The position numbers and the translations under genes are program-made. Below are positions 9,725 through 17,212 of a DNA stretch of 55,716 nt, one piece after another. This stretch comes from Limnochordia bacterium. Lineage in GTDB: Bacteria > Bacillota > Limnochordia > DUMW01. The notes below the pieces were generated by a model that was not told the origin of the DNA, ran no database searches, and saw only the letters and a program-made list of their open reading frames with translations. How positions within the stretch are numbered: the first letter of the stretch is position 1; each line of letters opens with the position of its first letter. Where the stretch lies: contig JALNWK010000017.1 of the NCBI GenBank assembly GCA_023230925.1, forward strand, positions 1-55,716, in the 5' to 3' direction.

Positions 9725-10230
9725 ATATAATCACCCACTCCCGGTTGATACTTTCTTTACTTATTTATCATATGTATCCATGAGCACCGTCTGTCTACAT
9801 CCCAACTAACAGCATGTTTGAAATGACCGGCATCCACTATCTTGATGATTCGATATTGAAGCCGCATATCCCTTGCATGAACATCCGATTACTGGGGTTT
9901 TGACAGAAGCCCAGCGAAAAGAGGAGAAAAGCCATAAAAAACCATGTGCTAGGTTGGTGAATCAAGCCCATAGCGAGCGAATATTTGTTCCGGTGTACCA
10001 AGTTCTTCAGGCAAAAGTCTTAACGTATAGCCGGCTAAGACAGAGAACTCCATTACAAGGAAACTCCCATAATATGCCCCTTAAAAAGACAATAACGTAA
10101 TCTGCTACGGCCCTTTTTAATTCGCGGCGCCACCGTCTCACACCAAGGGGTTCGTCTGAGCTATCTCTGTCTGCACGACTCATTCGGGTGGAAACGTCGT
10201 AGAGTGATTCTTCATCCTCTTCTTCCGGGT
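9725..10230. other. Leader region upstream of the methyltransferase, no gene recognised
   Basis: About 500 bases that must hold the promoter of the methyltransferase operon. Short frames on both strands exist, for example an acidic minus-strand stretch at 10007-10230, but none has a convincing start, ribosome site or family. The segment is bounded by the IS remnant at 10231. Confidence 0.4.
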
Positions 10231-10251
10231 TGTTAACACTTTCCCGGACAC
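10231..10251 (-). repeat. Probable right terminal repeat of the IS remnant
   Basis: Just after the stop codon of the degenerate transposase comes a sequence that reads TGTTAACACTTTCCCGGACA on the plus strand, with the TG...CA ends expected of an IS3-family terminus. The matching left end is not present, so this call is tentative. Confidence 0.4.
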
Positions 10252-10254
10252 TTG

Positions 10255-10776
10255 CTAAGCGACACTCATTATAAGTTCCTCCGTGGAGTGGTTCAGCCAT
10301 TCCATAGGACTAAGATAACCTAACCTCTTTTGTACGCGGCGTGTATTATAAAACCCTTCAATATATGCGAAGATTGCTTGGCAGGCTTCTTACGTATTTG
10401 GAATTGCCGCCAAATGAACAGCTTCTTCTTTTTTAAGGATGGAGAAGAAACTTTCACTCCAGGCATTGTCACCTAGCTTACCAGCTCGGGAAAAGCTGTG
10501 TTGGAACTCTAAGTCCTTCAACAGTTCCTGAGTCGCTTTGGCGGTATACTGCACTCCAAGGTCACTATGGTGTATACAGTCTTTTGGCAAACCCCAGTGC
10601 TTTTTAGCCTTCTTTATCGTCTCTGTCACTAACTCAGCTTTCATGTTATCCGCCATGGTATGAGCTAAAACGATACCTGTCGCCACGTCCTTGACTTTAC
10701 AGAGGTATTCAAAACCTTCAGAGGTTCTGATGTAGCTGATGTCACTTGTGATGACCTGGAAGGGTTTGAAAAGACC
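10255..10776 (-). pseudogene. Broken IS3-family transposase orfB (DDE integrase)
   Basis: The minus-strand frame reads through FQVITSDISYIRTSEGFEY (first catalytic Asp), HHSDLGVQYT (second Asp) and NAWSESFFSILKKE (Glu), so the DDE triad survives. The gene is nevertheless dead: an in-frame TAA at 10387-10389 splits it after IPNT, although the frame continues in phase as EACQAIFAYIEGFYNTRR and LGYLSPMEWL to a TAG at 10255. Its 5' part, about the first 40% of a normal OrfB, and all of OrfA are missing; the frame closes at 10777. It is a remnant sitting at the upstream border of the methyltransferase/helicase island. Confidence 0.88.
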
Positions 10777-11252
10777 TTAAGATCACGCATCTAGTAACAG
10801 ACAAAGAGATATCTGCAACCATAGGAACCTAGAGTCAGAGCGGTTTGAGAGATTAGCCGGAGTTTTACATTTCAGTCTTAGCTTGAAATTACTGATCTTT
10901 GTAGCCTATTAAAATCGAAAAAATTTGGGCTGAACCGAAAATGCTTATGTCAGAACCTCAGACCCGATTACATCGTCACAGGCCATTGTTTACTTATGGC
11001 CGCAAACAAGTAAAGCGGTGTAGAAATAAGGCGGGGAACAAAACATCACAAATGCTAACTTGCGGAAGGGGTAAAAACCCCAGCCGCCAAGATCTCCAGT
11101 TTTCCGAGTGGACTGCAAAGATGAGACTAGTCAAATACACATTCGACATAACTGTCCAACATACATGCACAAACTACATAACAAGACACTGCATACATGA
11201 GAAGAAACTGCTTCGAATACTACCTTTTCTATACTGCAAAACCATAAACAAA
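10777..11252. other. Intergenic stretch between IS remnant and tRNA-Leu
   Basis: No protein gene is recognisable. One structured element is visible at 11060-11092: nested inverted arms CTTG/CAAG, CGG/CCG and GGGG/CCCC around an A-rich loop. It has no T-run on either strand, so it is not a plain terminator. The stretch may contain the junction between the island and the old chromosome. Confidence 0.4.
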
Positions 11253-11340
11253 TGGTGCCGAAGGAGGGAGTCGAACCCTCACGAGGGGTCGCCTCACGCG
11301 ATTTTGAGTCGCGCGCGTCTGCCCATTCCGCCACTTCGGC
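11253..11340 (-). tRNA. tRNA-Leu (anticodon CAA)
   Basis: The minus strand gives an 88-base class II tRNA: acceptor GCCGAAG pairing with CTTCGGC, D-arm with GGCGGAATGGGCAGACGC, anticodon loop CTCAAAA in a CGCGA/TCGCG stem, a long variable arm, T-loop TTCGACT and an encoded 3' CCA at 11253-11255. The anticodon CAA reads UUG. Its 3' end faces the accessory island, the usual side for integrating elements. Confidence 0.95.
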
Positions 11341-11350
11341 ACATCACAGA

Positions 11351-11382
11351 ATTATATTACCACAAATGCCGTGTCGGTGCAA
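11351..11382 (-). promoter_or_regulatory. Promoter of tRNA-Leu
   Basis: On the minus strand TTGCAC (11382-11377) is followed after 17 bases by TAATAT (11359-11354), with TATAAT overlapping at 11356-11351. It lies directly upstream of the tRNA and downstream of the hexosaminidase stop codon. Confidence 0.6.
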
Positions 11383-11401
11383 GGCCAACGGGCAACTCTT
11401 T

Positions 11402-13276
11402 TTAGAAGGGGTTAGCACTTGCGATCTTCGTGTATTGATTGCAGCGAATGATCGTTGCGGGCTCCCGGCCGTTAAACGATAGCCGTTCTTCTTCTAATTC
11501 GGGTAGCTCCGGTACATCCCCTGCCAGATACTGCTGTAAGCGCCATTTGGCCGAGTCAATCCTACTCAGTACACCACCATAGCGAATATCTAGAATCTCC
11601 CATCCAAAGGGCTTGTAGGTGGCAAACCACTGTTTTCTGTGGGTTGTTCGTAGCTGTTCAACTAATGCCTGTAATGATGGGAGGTCTTCTTCCATGATAC
11701 CCTTGAGCCCCTGATGGTCCCTCTGCTGGTAAGCTTCAGTCATACGCAGACCTATCTCCGCTTTAATCTTCAGCACTGCGGCCATCTTTTCAGGCACTTC
11801 AAACACTAGGCTCCACTGGGGCAACGAATTCTTCCAGTGATTAAACCGCTGCTCTAGTTCCCCGTAGTACTGTCCAAGGGAATGCCCTTCAGCATGCTTG
11901 TCAAATAGGCCAAGTAGAGGATCCTGCCATAGTAAGTACTTGCTTGGATTGTTCGTTGCCAGATTGTCTTCACCTACACCGGGTACTTCATCTAAAGAAC
12001 GTAGGTCCCAGAAGGCTTCAAAAGGGGCACCAGTACAGAAATGGAAGCGTTCTTTGAGGCTTTCTATGTTGAGTTTATCATGATAACCGTGTTCAGCAAA
12101 TAATTGCATACCTAGCAGGGTTTGAAGGATGTTTACTTCCGCACCATTATCATGCCAGATGGTAGCAAATACTTGCCTGACTTCCTCCTTTTTGCAGGCT
12201 GCTAGTGCCGCATTGGTCGTTCTAAAGGTCTTCCCGTAGTTGAGGCAACAACCATTCCAGGCCCAAATGCCCCCTGCGAAGATTGTCTCAGTCCCTAGTT
12301 TCTTATGCCGGCGGATCCACTCGGTATAGAAGTCTGGATCATCGTGGTAGTAGTCCCAGTACACTAACCCAACTTCCTTGGGGATACTCTTGGCCACGTC
12401 ATCGGAAATGGAACTCTCTAGATCGTAATAACCCCTGGTCTTGGAGCCTAGCCGGAAGAACATATCACTCCACATCATTGGCTTAAGACCATATTTCGAT
12501 GTAATCTCTATTACTCTATTAAGATGCTCAAGCATGATATCGTAACGCTGCCTGTATCCGTTTTGATCGAGGTAGCGGCCAAGACCCAACATCATCGCCT
12601 CATCCATACCAATATGGATCCGCTTACTGGAGTACATGCTGGCAACGGTGGCGATTAGTTCTTCAATGAACGCATAGGTCTTTTCATCACCCACCAACAG
12701 AATATCATCGGTATCTCGCAGTGGTGCCCGCTTATCCCACCTAAGGGCGGTACTCAAATGGGCCAAAGTCTGGATACAGGGAACCATTTCAATGCCTAGT
12801 TTCTGGGCATAGGCATCACAGTCGCGGATCTCACAAGCGCTGTATCTGCCACGCATATACCCGAAATAGGGTTGGGACTCAACCTCATAGGTGTCCTCCG
12901 TGTAAAGCATCAGCGTATCAAGACCCATGATCGCCATCTTGCGTAGAATCTGCTTGATGGTATCAGTAGTCATGACTGAGTTTCTGGATACATCCACCAT
13001 GATTCCATTCATATCAAACTGGGGAGTTTCGTCAATATTGACAGTGTGTTTCTTGCGTAGGGCCTGCACAAGAAGACCTAAGCCGCGGAAGAAATGAGTC
13101 TCCTTGGCATACTCGATGGTGTAGCTGCCGTCAGACTCGTATACACGTAGATTACCTTCAGTTCTACGAGCCACTACGGGAATACCTTCACTCTTCGATT
13201 CAATGGAGAGATCCTCTGCTAATAAAGCAACTCCCTCATGTACTTCTTTTGTGCACCCCGTGATGTTTAGCTTCAT
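11402..13276 (-). CDS. Glycoside hydrolase family 20 beta-N-acetylhexosaminidase
   Basis: A 624-aa protein without signal peptide, so probably cytoplasmic. After an N-terminal alpha/beta domain (~1-85) comes a GH20 TIM barrel, recognisable by the segment after NGIMVDVSRNS and by HIGMDEA at 221-227. D225-E226 is the GH20 catalytic pair: the Glu is the acid/base, and the Asp orients the substrate's acetamido group for substrate-assisted catalysis. It should release terminal GlcNAc or GalNAc from imported oligosaccharides. A C-terminal helical domain follows. It is monocistronic; the nagB deaminase that would process the sugar is far away at 53.4 kb. The start has an AGGAGGAACGTAAGTA-type ribosome site. 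Confidence 0.85.
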   Translation of the reverse strand: MKLNITGCTKEVHEGVALLAEDLSIESKSEGIPVVARRTEGNLRVYESDGSYTIEYAKETHFFRGLGLLVQALRKKHTVNIDETPQFDMNGIMVDVSRNSVMTTDTIKQILRKMAIMGLDTLMLYTEDTYEVESQPYFGYMRGRYSACEIRDCDAYAQKLGIEMVPCIQTLAHLSTALRWDKRAPLRDTDDILLVGDEKTYAFIEELIATVASMYSSKRIHIGMDEAMMLGLGRYLDQNGYRQRYDIMLEHLNRVIEITSKYGLKPMMWSDMFFRLGSKTRGYYDLESSISDDVAKSIPKEVGLVYWDYYHDDPDFYTEWIRRHKKLGTETIFAGGIWAWNGCCLNYGKTFRTTNAALAACKKEEVRQVFATIWHDNGAEVNILQTLLGMQLFAEHGYHDKLNIESLKERFHFCTGAPFEAFWDLRSLDEVPGVGEDNLATNNPSKYLLWQDPLLGLFDKHAEGHSLGQYYGELEQRFNHWKNSLPQWSLVFEVPEKMAAVLKIKAEIGLRMTEAYQQRDHQGLKGIMEEDLPSLQALVEQLRTTHRKQWFATYKPFGWEILDIRYGGVLSRIDSAKWRLQQYLAGDVPELPELEEERLSFNGREPATIIRCNQYTKIASANPF

Positions 13277-13799
13277 TACTTACGTTCCTCCTATACCTCA
13301 CCGATACTTTGCTACAGCAGGACCCTTTGGAGAAGTGGCACCCCTCTAGTACTCTATCTTCATCCATTTTTGGGGAATGGGCCATACCTTTCACCAATGG
13401 AAAGCTACGCTCTCTAGCTAGTGTTATCTTTGATCATCACAACTAGTCCTATCTAGTACTAGGCAAGAAAGGAAAATGCCTACAGTAAGATGATTAACAT
13501 CGCCCAATTAAACGCGGGGTTACTTCTGGCCGTGACCCAAAGCTTTACCCGAAACTGTACTTTTACCTATGTGTAAAGAATAACAACACTTGGAGAGATG
13601 CAAGTACTCCCGACTCAGCTGGTGATTTCAGTCAGCGTCCTGCTTGGACTAGCTATTCGACGCTCAGCCAGGGATTCCCTTCCGATTCTTTGCGGTACTC
13701 ATCTTGCGATCCTTAAGATAGACGAAACTCCACGTCTTTTGCTCTCTGCAAGCATTTGGTAGAATGAGCTCATAACTCGTTAATCTCAACATTGCTGTA
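13277..13799. other. Intergenic stretch, no gene seen
   Basis: About 520 bases with the hexosaminidase promoter presumably at its left end. Short frames such as 13664-13858 minus have no ribosome site or familiar content. It leads into the degenerate transglutaminase-like gene. Confidence 0.4.
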
Positions 13800-14409
13800 G
13801 TGTGCGGAGTGGCACATGCTAGAATACTCGCTAGACACCTAGCATCTAAATATGGCACATGTAGCGGAAAAGACGTCTTCCGGTATGCTCATAAACAAGA
13901 TGCCAGCCTTACCCGGCTTCGTCAAGAATACCGTATTGATACCAAGGCAACAGGCAAGGGTTCATTCGACAAAGTTCTGACACTGATGGATTGGGTACAT
14001 CGCACACTTTTTGTCCAGGAATCCCATCTATTTCCCTTAATTCATTTAGCTAAAAGGGAGCGATGTTTTGTGTTCCTTATACGGTTTTTGATGAATGAAG
14101 CACTATTGTCCATTGGCATAGACAGACGAATGTTCCGATGTTTACCCTTCGACATGGATTGCCACGTATCAGTTATGGTTTATCTGCCGGAGGTGAGTAG
14201 GTAGGGACTCTTCGACCCAGCTTTTATGCAGACTCTCTGGATGACCGGGCTTAACTCCAAACGTCGAGGAGATCCGCCAAAGCACTTTAGGCCGTATACC
14301 AAGCAACGGCCTTATCTGCAAGACCTCCGACGAGTGGTACTCCCTATACATTCCCAAAAGCTGTTATCGCCTAGGGAAAGCTCCTTCTGGTATTGTACCA
14401 GCGAGCTAG
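13800..14409 (+). pseudogene. Decayed transglutaminase-like domain protein
   Basis: The plus-strand frame 13800-14204 carries a pattern typical of bacterial transglutaminase-like proteins: a LTRLRQEYRID segment, then KVLTLMDWVHR, then EALLSIGIDRRMFRCLPFD and DCHVSVMVYLPE, where the Cys and His would belong to the active site. The frame stops at 14204 before the expected W-DP segment. A shifted frame then continues with NVEEIRQSTLGRI and DEWYSLYIPKSCYRL, matching the C-terminal part of the same family, and ends at 14409. At least one frameshift and a missing block make it a pseudogene. The expected catalytic cysteine segment before EALLSIG also looks altered. Confidence 0.7.
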
Positions 14410-14493
14410 AGACAATAGTCTTCCTAAAGCCAGTAATGAATATGATTAGAGCACATGGCGTTATGTACCAATAACACCGTAAATAAAACATGC

Positions 14494-14880
14494 TTAGAGG
14501 ATCTGTATTATTCCCATCTTGAGCCATTTGTGGATTTTCCTAAGGACCAATTCCTTGGCAATCTGCCGGGTTTTGGGTATTAGCAAAACAAACCCCGTGA
14601 TGTCGGTAAGCAAACCAGGAGTGATCAAGAGGATTCCACCGATGAGAATGAAGAGTCCATCCCAAAGCTGGTCCTTGGGTAGGCTGCCAGCAGCAAGCTC
14701 CCGCCTAATCTCTGCAAAAATACGAAAGCCCTGGTGCTTGGCAGCAAATCCCCCGACAATCCCGGTGATCAGCACCAAACCCAAGGCATACCAAGTTCCA
14801 AGTCTGCGTCCAATTTCAATAAGCAAGGCAAGTTCAATAATGGGAACAGCAGTAAACAGAAGTGCCAATCGAAACAGCAC
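14494..14880 (-). CDS. fxsA: FxsA family membrane protein
   Basis: 128 aa with a GTG start after AGAGGG. It has an N-terminal hydrophobic helix (FRLALLFTAVPIIELALLIEIG), a second after GTWYALGLVLITG, and a third, ILIGGILLITPGLLTDITG, which is the FxsA signature. In E. coli FxsA modulates F exclusion of phage T7; its general function is not established. It is the last gene of the dnaE-mtrB-accD-accA run, 23 bases after accA. Confidence 0.88.
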   Translation of the reverse strand: MLFRLALLFTAVPIIELALLIEIGRRLGTWYALGLVLITGIVGGFAAKHQGFRIFAEIRRELAAGSLPKDQLWDGLFILIGGILLITPGLLTDITGFVLLIPKTRQIAKELVLRKIHKWLKMGIIQIL

Positions 14881-14903
14881 CGGATTACCCTCTTTCCAAG
14901 GTA

Positions 14904-15899
14904 TTAGTCTTCATCTCCAGCCGCCTTGCTTTCCTGCTCCTGTGTTATGAGATACTCGCCCATTTGCCTGAATTTCGCAAGGCGCTGCTCTATTAGTATG
15001 TCCGGTTCCAGCCTAACTAGTTCGCTGAAATGCTCCTTAATAATTCCCTTTAGAAGCTTACTGGCAGCCTCTGGATCCTTATGGGCACCACCTAAGGGTT
15101 CTGGCACAATCTGATCAATAATGCCAAGTCTTTTTAGATCATGGGCCGTTAGCGACAAAGATTCCGCTGCTTCGGCAGCCCTTGAGGCATCCTTCCACAG
15201 GATGGTGGCACACATTTCGGGAGAACAGACCGAGTACCATGCATGCTCTTGCATCAGCAACCGATCACCGACACCAATAGCTAAAGCACCACCACTACCA
15301 CCTTCACCGGTGATCACACAAATGATCGGAGTGGGCAAAACCGACATCTGGCGAATGCTCTCGGCAATAATTGCACCTTGCCCCCGTTTTTCAGCCTCGA
15401 TCCCAGGATAAGCCCCCACAACATCAATCAAACTAAGGATCGGTCTTTTAAATTTGGCTGCTTGTTTCATCAGGCGCAAAGCTTTCCTATATCCTTCGGG
15501 ATGGGGCAGACCGAAATTCCGCGCGATGTTTTCTTTGGTGTTGCGCCCCTTTTGGGGACCAATAATCGTAATCGGCAGATCATCAAGATAGCCAATCCCA
15601 CCAATAATCGCCTGGTCATCACGGTAGGCCCGATCACCATGCAGTTCCACGAAATCATCGAGCATATACTCAATATAATCTAGAGTCGTGGGTCGTTTGT
15701 TATGCCGGGCAATGAGCACCTGCTGCCAGGGCTTTAAGTCAGCGAAGATCTCACGTCTTAAAGCATCGGCCTTATGTTCTAAGGACGCTATTTCCCGAGA
15801 AAAATCAATATCTCTTTCCTTGGTGAATGTTCGCAGTTCCTCGATTCGCGCTTCCAGTTCAACAAGGGGCTTTTCCCACTCGAAGATGCCATTTATCAA
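14904..15899 (-). CDS. accA: Acetyl-CoA carboxylase carboxyltransferase subunit alpha
   Basis: 331 aa, the usual AccA length. The crotonase-fold carboxyltransferase domain shows ARHNKRPTTLDYIEYMLDD, GDRAYRDDQAIIGGIG, GRNTKENIARNFG and the oxyanion region ITGEGGSGGALAIGVGD. With AccD it transfers carboxyl from biotin to acetyl-CoA to make malonyl-CoA, the first step of fatty acid synthesis. The start is a TTG ten bases after AAGGAGG. It follows accD by 23 bases, giving equal expression of the two halves of the alpha2beta2 enzyme. The biotin carrier and carboxylase genes (accB, accC) are not in the window. Confidence 0.96.
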   Translation of the reverse strand: MINGIFEWEKPLVELEARIEELRTFTKERDIDFSREIASLEHKADALRREIFADLKPWQQVLIARHNKRPTTLDYIEYMLDDFVELHGDRAYRDDQAIIGGIGYLDDLPITIIGPQKGRNTKENIARNFGLPHPEGYRKALRLMKQAAKFKRPILSLIDVVGAYPGIEAEKRGQGAIIAESIRQMSVLPTPIICVITGEGGSGGALAIGVGDRLLMQEHAWYSVCSPEMCATILWKDASRAAEAAESLSLTAHDLKRLGIIDQIVPEPLGGAHKDPEAASKLLKGIIKEHFSELVRLEPDILIEQRLAKFRQMGEYLITQEQESKAAGDED

Positions 15900-15922
15900 T
15901 CACTTCAAACCTCCTTGAGGAA

Positions 15923-16786
15923 CTAATGCATCCCCAACAACTTGATCAACATTTCCTTGAGATCCTTGCGTTCAACAATAAGATCAATCATCCCGTTTTC
16001 CATAGCAAACTCAGCTGTCTGAAATCCTTGGGGCAACTTCTGCCGGATAGTCTCCTCTACAACTCGGGGGCCTGCAAATCCGATTAGTGCCTTAGGTTCA
16101 GCAACGATCACATCGGCTAATGATGCAAAGGAGGCGTAGACCCCACCCATGGTTGGGTCGGTAAGCACTGAAAAGTAGGGAATTCCCGCATCCAAGATGC
16201 GACCAACAGCTTGGCTGGTCTTGGCCATCTGCATCAATGACAGAATCCCCTCCTGCATTCTCGCACCACCGCCACCAGCTGATACCATCACCACCGGAAA
16301 CCGCGTTTCTAGGGATTGTTCGAACATACGGGTAATCTTTTCCCCTACGGCAGACCCCATGGAACCGCCCATAAACTCAAAATCGATTACTCCGAACATA
16401 ACCGGATGTCCGCCAATCTGGGCCCTCCCCGTCAGCACAGCTTCTTTCAGCTTAGTCCGTTCTAGGGATTTGGCCAGCTTGTCTTTATAGGATGGAAAGT
16501 TAAGGGGATCAGACGAAACCAAATTGCTATTTATTTCTATGAAGGTATCAGGATCCACCAATTGTTCTAGGCGCATCCGCGCATTAATCCGAAAATGATA
16601 GTTGCATTTTGGACAAACATATAGATTCTTAGCTACTTCCTTTTGGTAAAGAAGCTCTCCACAACCTTCGCATTTAATCCAAAGTGACTGCTCTTGATTC
16701 TTCCGTTCTGCCTCGCTAGTCTTGGTTGCAGTCTGACTTTTCACAGTAACATACCTTGGTTTGCTACGAAATAGGTCCTTCAACAT
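15923..16786 (-). CDS. accD: Acetyl-CoA carboxylase carboxyltransferase subunit beta
   Basis: 287 aa. The N-terminal zinc ribbon has C39, C42, C58 and C61. The carboxyltransferase domain follows with MGGSMGSAVGEKI, SAGGGGARMQEGI and DPTMGGVYASFA. It forms the carboxyltransferase with AccA. It lies between mtrB (70 bases upstream) and accA on the same strand, in the dnaE-accD-accA order common in Firmicutes. Confidence 0.96.
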   Translation of the reverse strand: MLKDLFRSKPRYVTVKSQTATKTSEAERKNQEQSLWIKCEGCGELLYQKEVAKNLYVCPKCNYHFRINARMRLEQLVDPDTFIEINSNLVSSDPLNFPSYKDKLAKSLERTKLKEAVLTGRAQIGGHPVMFGVIDFEFMGGSMGSAVGEKITRMFEQSLETRFPVVMVSAGGGGARMQEGILSLMQMAKTSQAVGRILDAGIPYFSVLTDPTMGGVYASFASLADVIVAEPKALIGFAGPRVVEETIRQKLPQGFQTAEFAMENGMIDLIVERKDLKEMLIKLLGMH

Positions 16787-16856
16787 TACTGCACCTCGCT
16801 CACCAGCAATTTGTGAACTAGTGGAGGTTTCCTATGAACACCAGCATTGGGCTTCA

Positions 16857-17081
16857 CTAATCCGTCTCCATTTGGCCGTGCCTAGTCCAGATGCGGGCGC
16901 GACCGCGGATCTTGATTGCTGAAGTATGCTCGGTAAACTGGGCAATCATGACCTCACCTTTGTCCAACTTCTCACTGTGATGAAACTTCGTGTCCTTGCC
17001 CCGGGTAAGACCAATAATCGTTACTCCATCCTCAAGAGCCTTGATCACCACATATTCATCATAAACCGCCGGATTATCCAA
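16857..17081 (-). CDS. mtrB: Tryptophan RNA-binding attenuation protein TRAP
   Basis: 74 aa and very similar along its length to Bacillus TRAP: VVIKALEDGV, IGLTRGKDTKFHHSEKLDKG and AQFTEHTSAIKIRGRA. The RNA-contacting residues known as K37, K56 and R58 in B. subtilis are K38, K57 and R59 here. TRAP is an 11-subunit ring that, when loaded with tryptophan, wraps RNA carrying about eleven GAG/UAG repeats and so attenuates trp genes. The start is a TTG after GAGGTGATACGA. Unlike B. subtilis, where it follows folE, it sits between dnaE and accD. No trp gene and no anti-TRAP gene are seen in the window. Confidence 0.95.
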   Translation of the reverse strand: MDNPAVYDEYVVIKALEDGVTIIGLTRGKDTKFHHSEKLDKGEVMIAQFTEHTSAIKIRGRARIWTRHGQMETD

Positions 17082-17212
17082 ATCGTATCACCTCTGACCC
17101 TCGACATTACACCAAGAAGGTCAATCTAAGACATAGTTATTCTTCAGTTTAGATACCTATGCTCATTACATGAGAATGATACCATAAAGAAATTCAGCTT
17201 GCAAACGACTGT

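Noticed and set aside
10007..10300. 97-codon minus-strand frame with an acidic stretch
   Set aside because: It starts inside the dead transposase in another frame, crosses the probable IS end, has no ribosome site and no family resemblance.
10941..11405. 154-codon plus-strand frame
   Set aside because: It runs antisense through tRNA-Leu and has no plausible ribosome site or motif.
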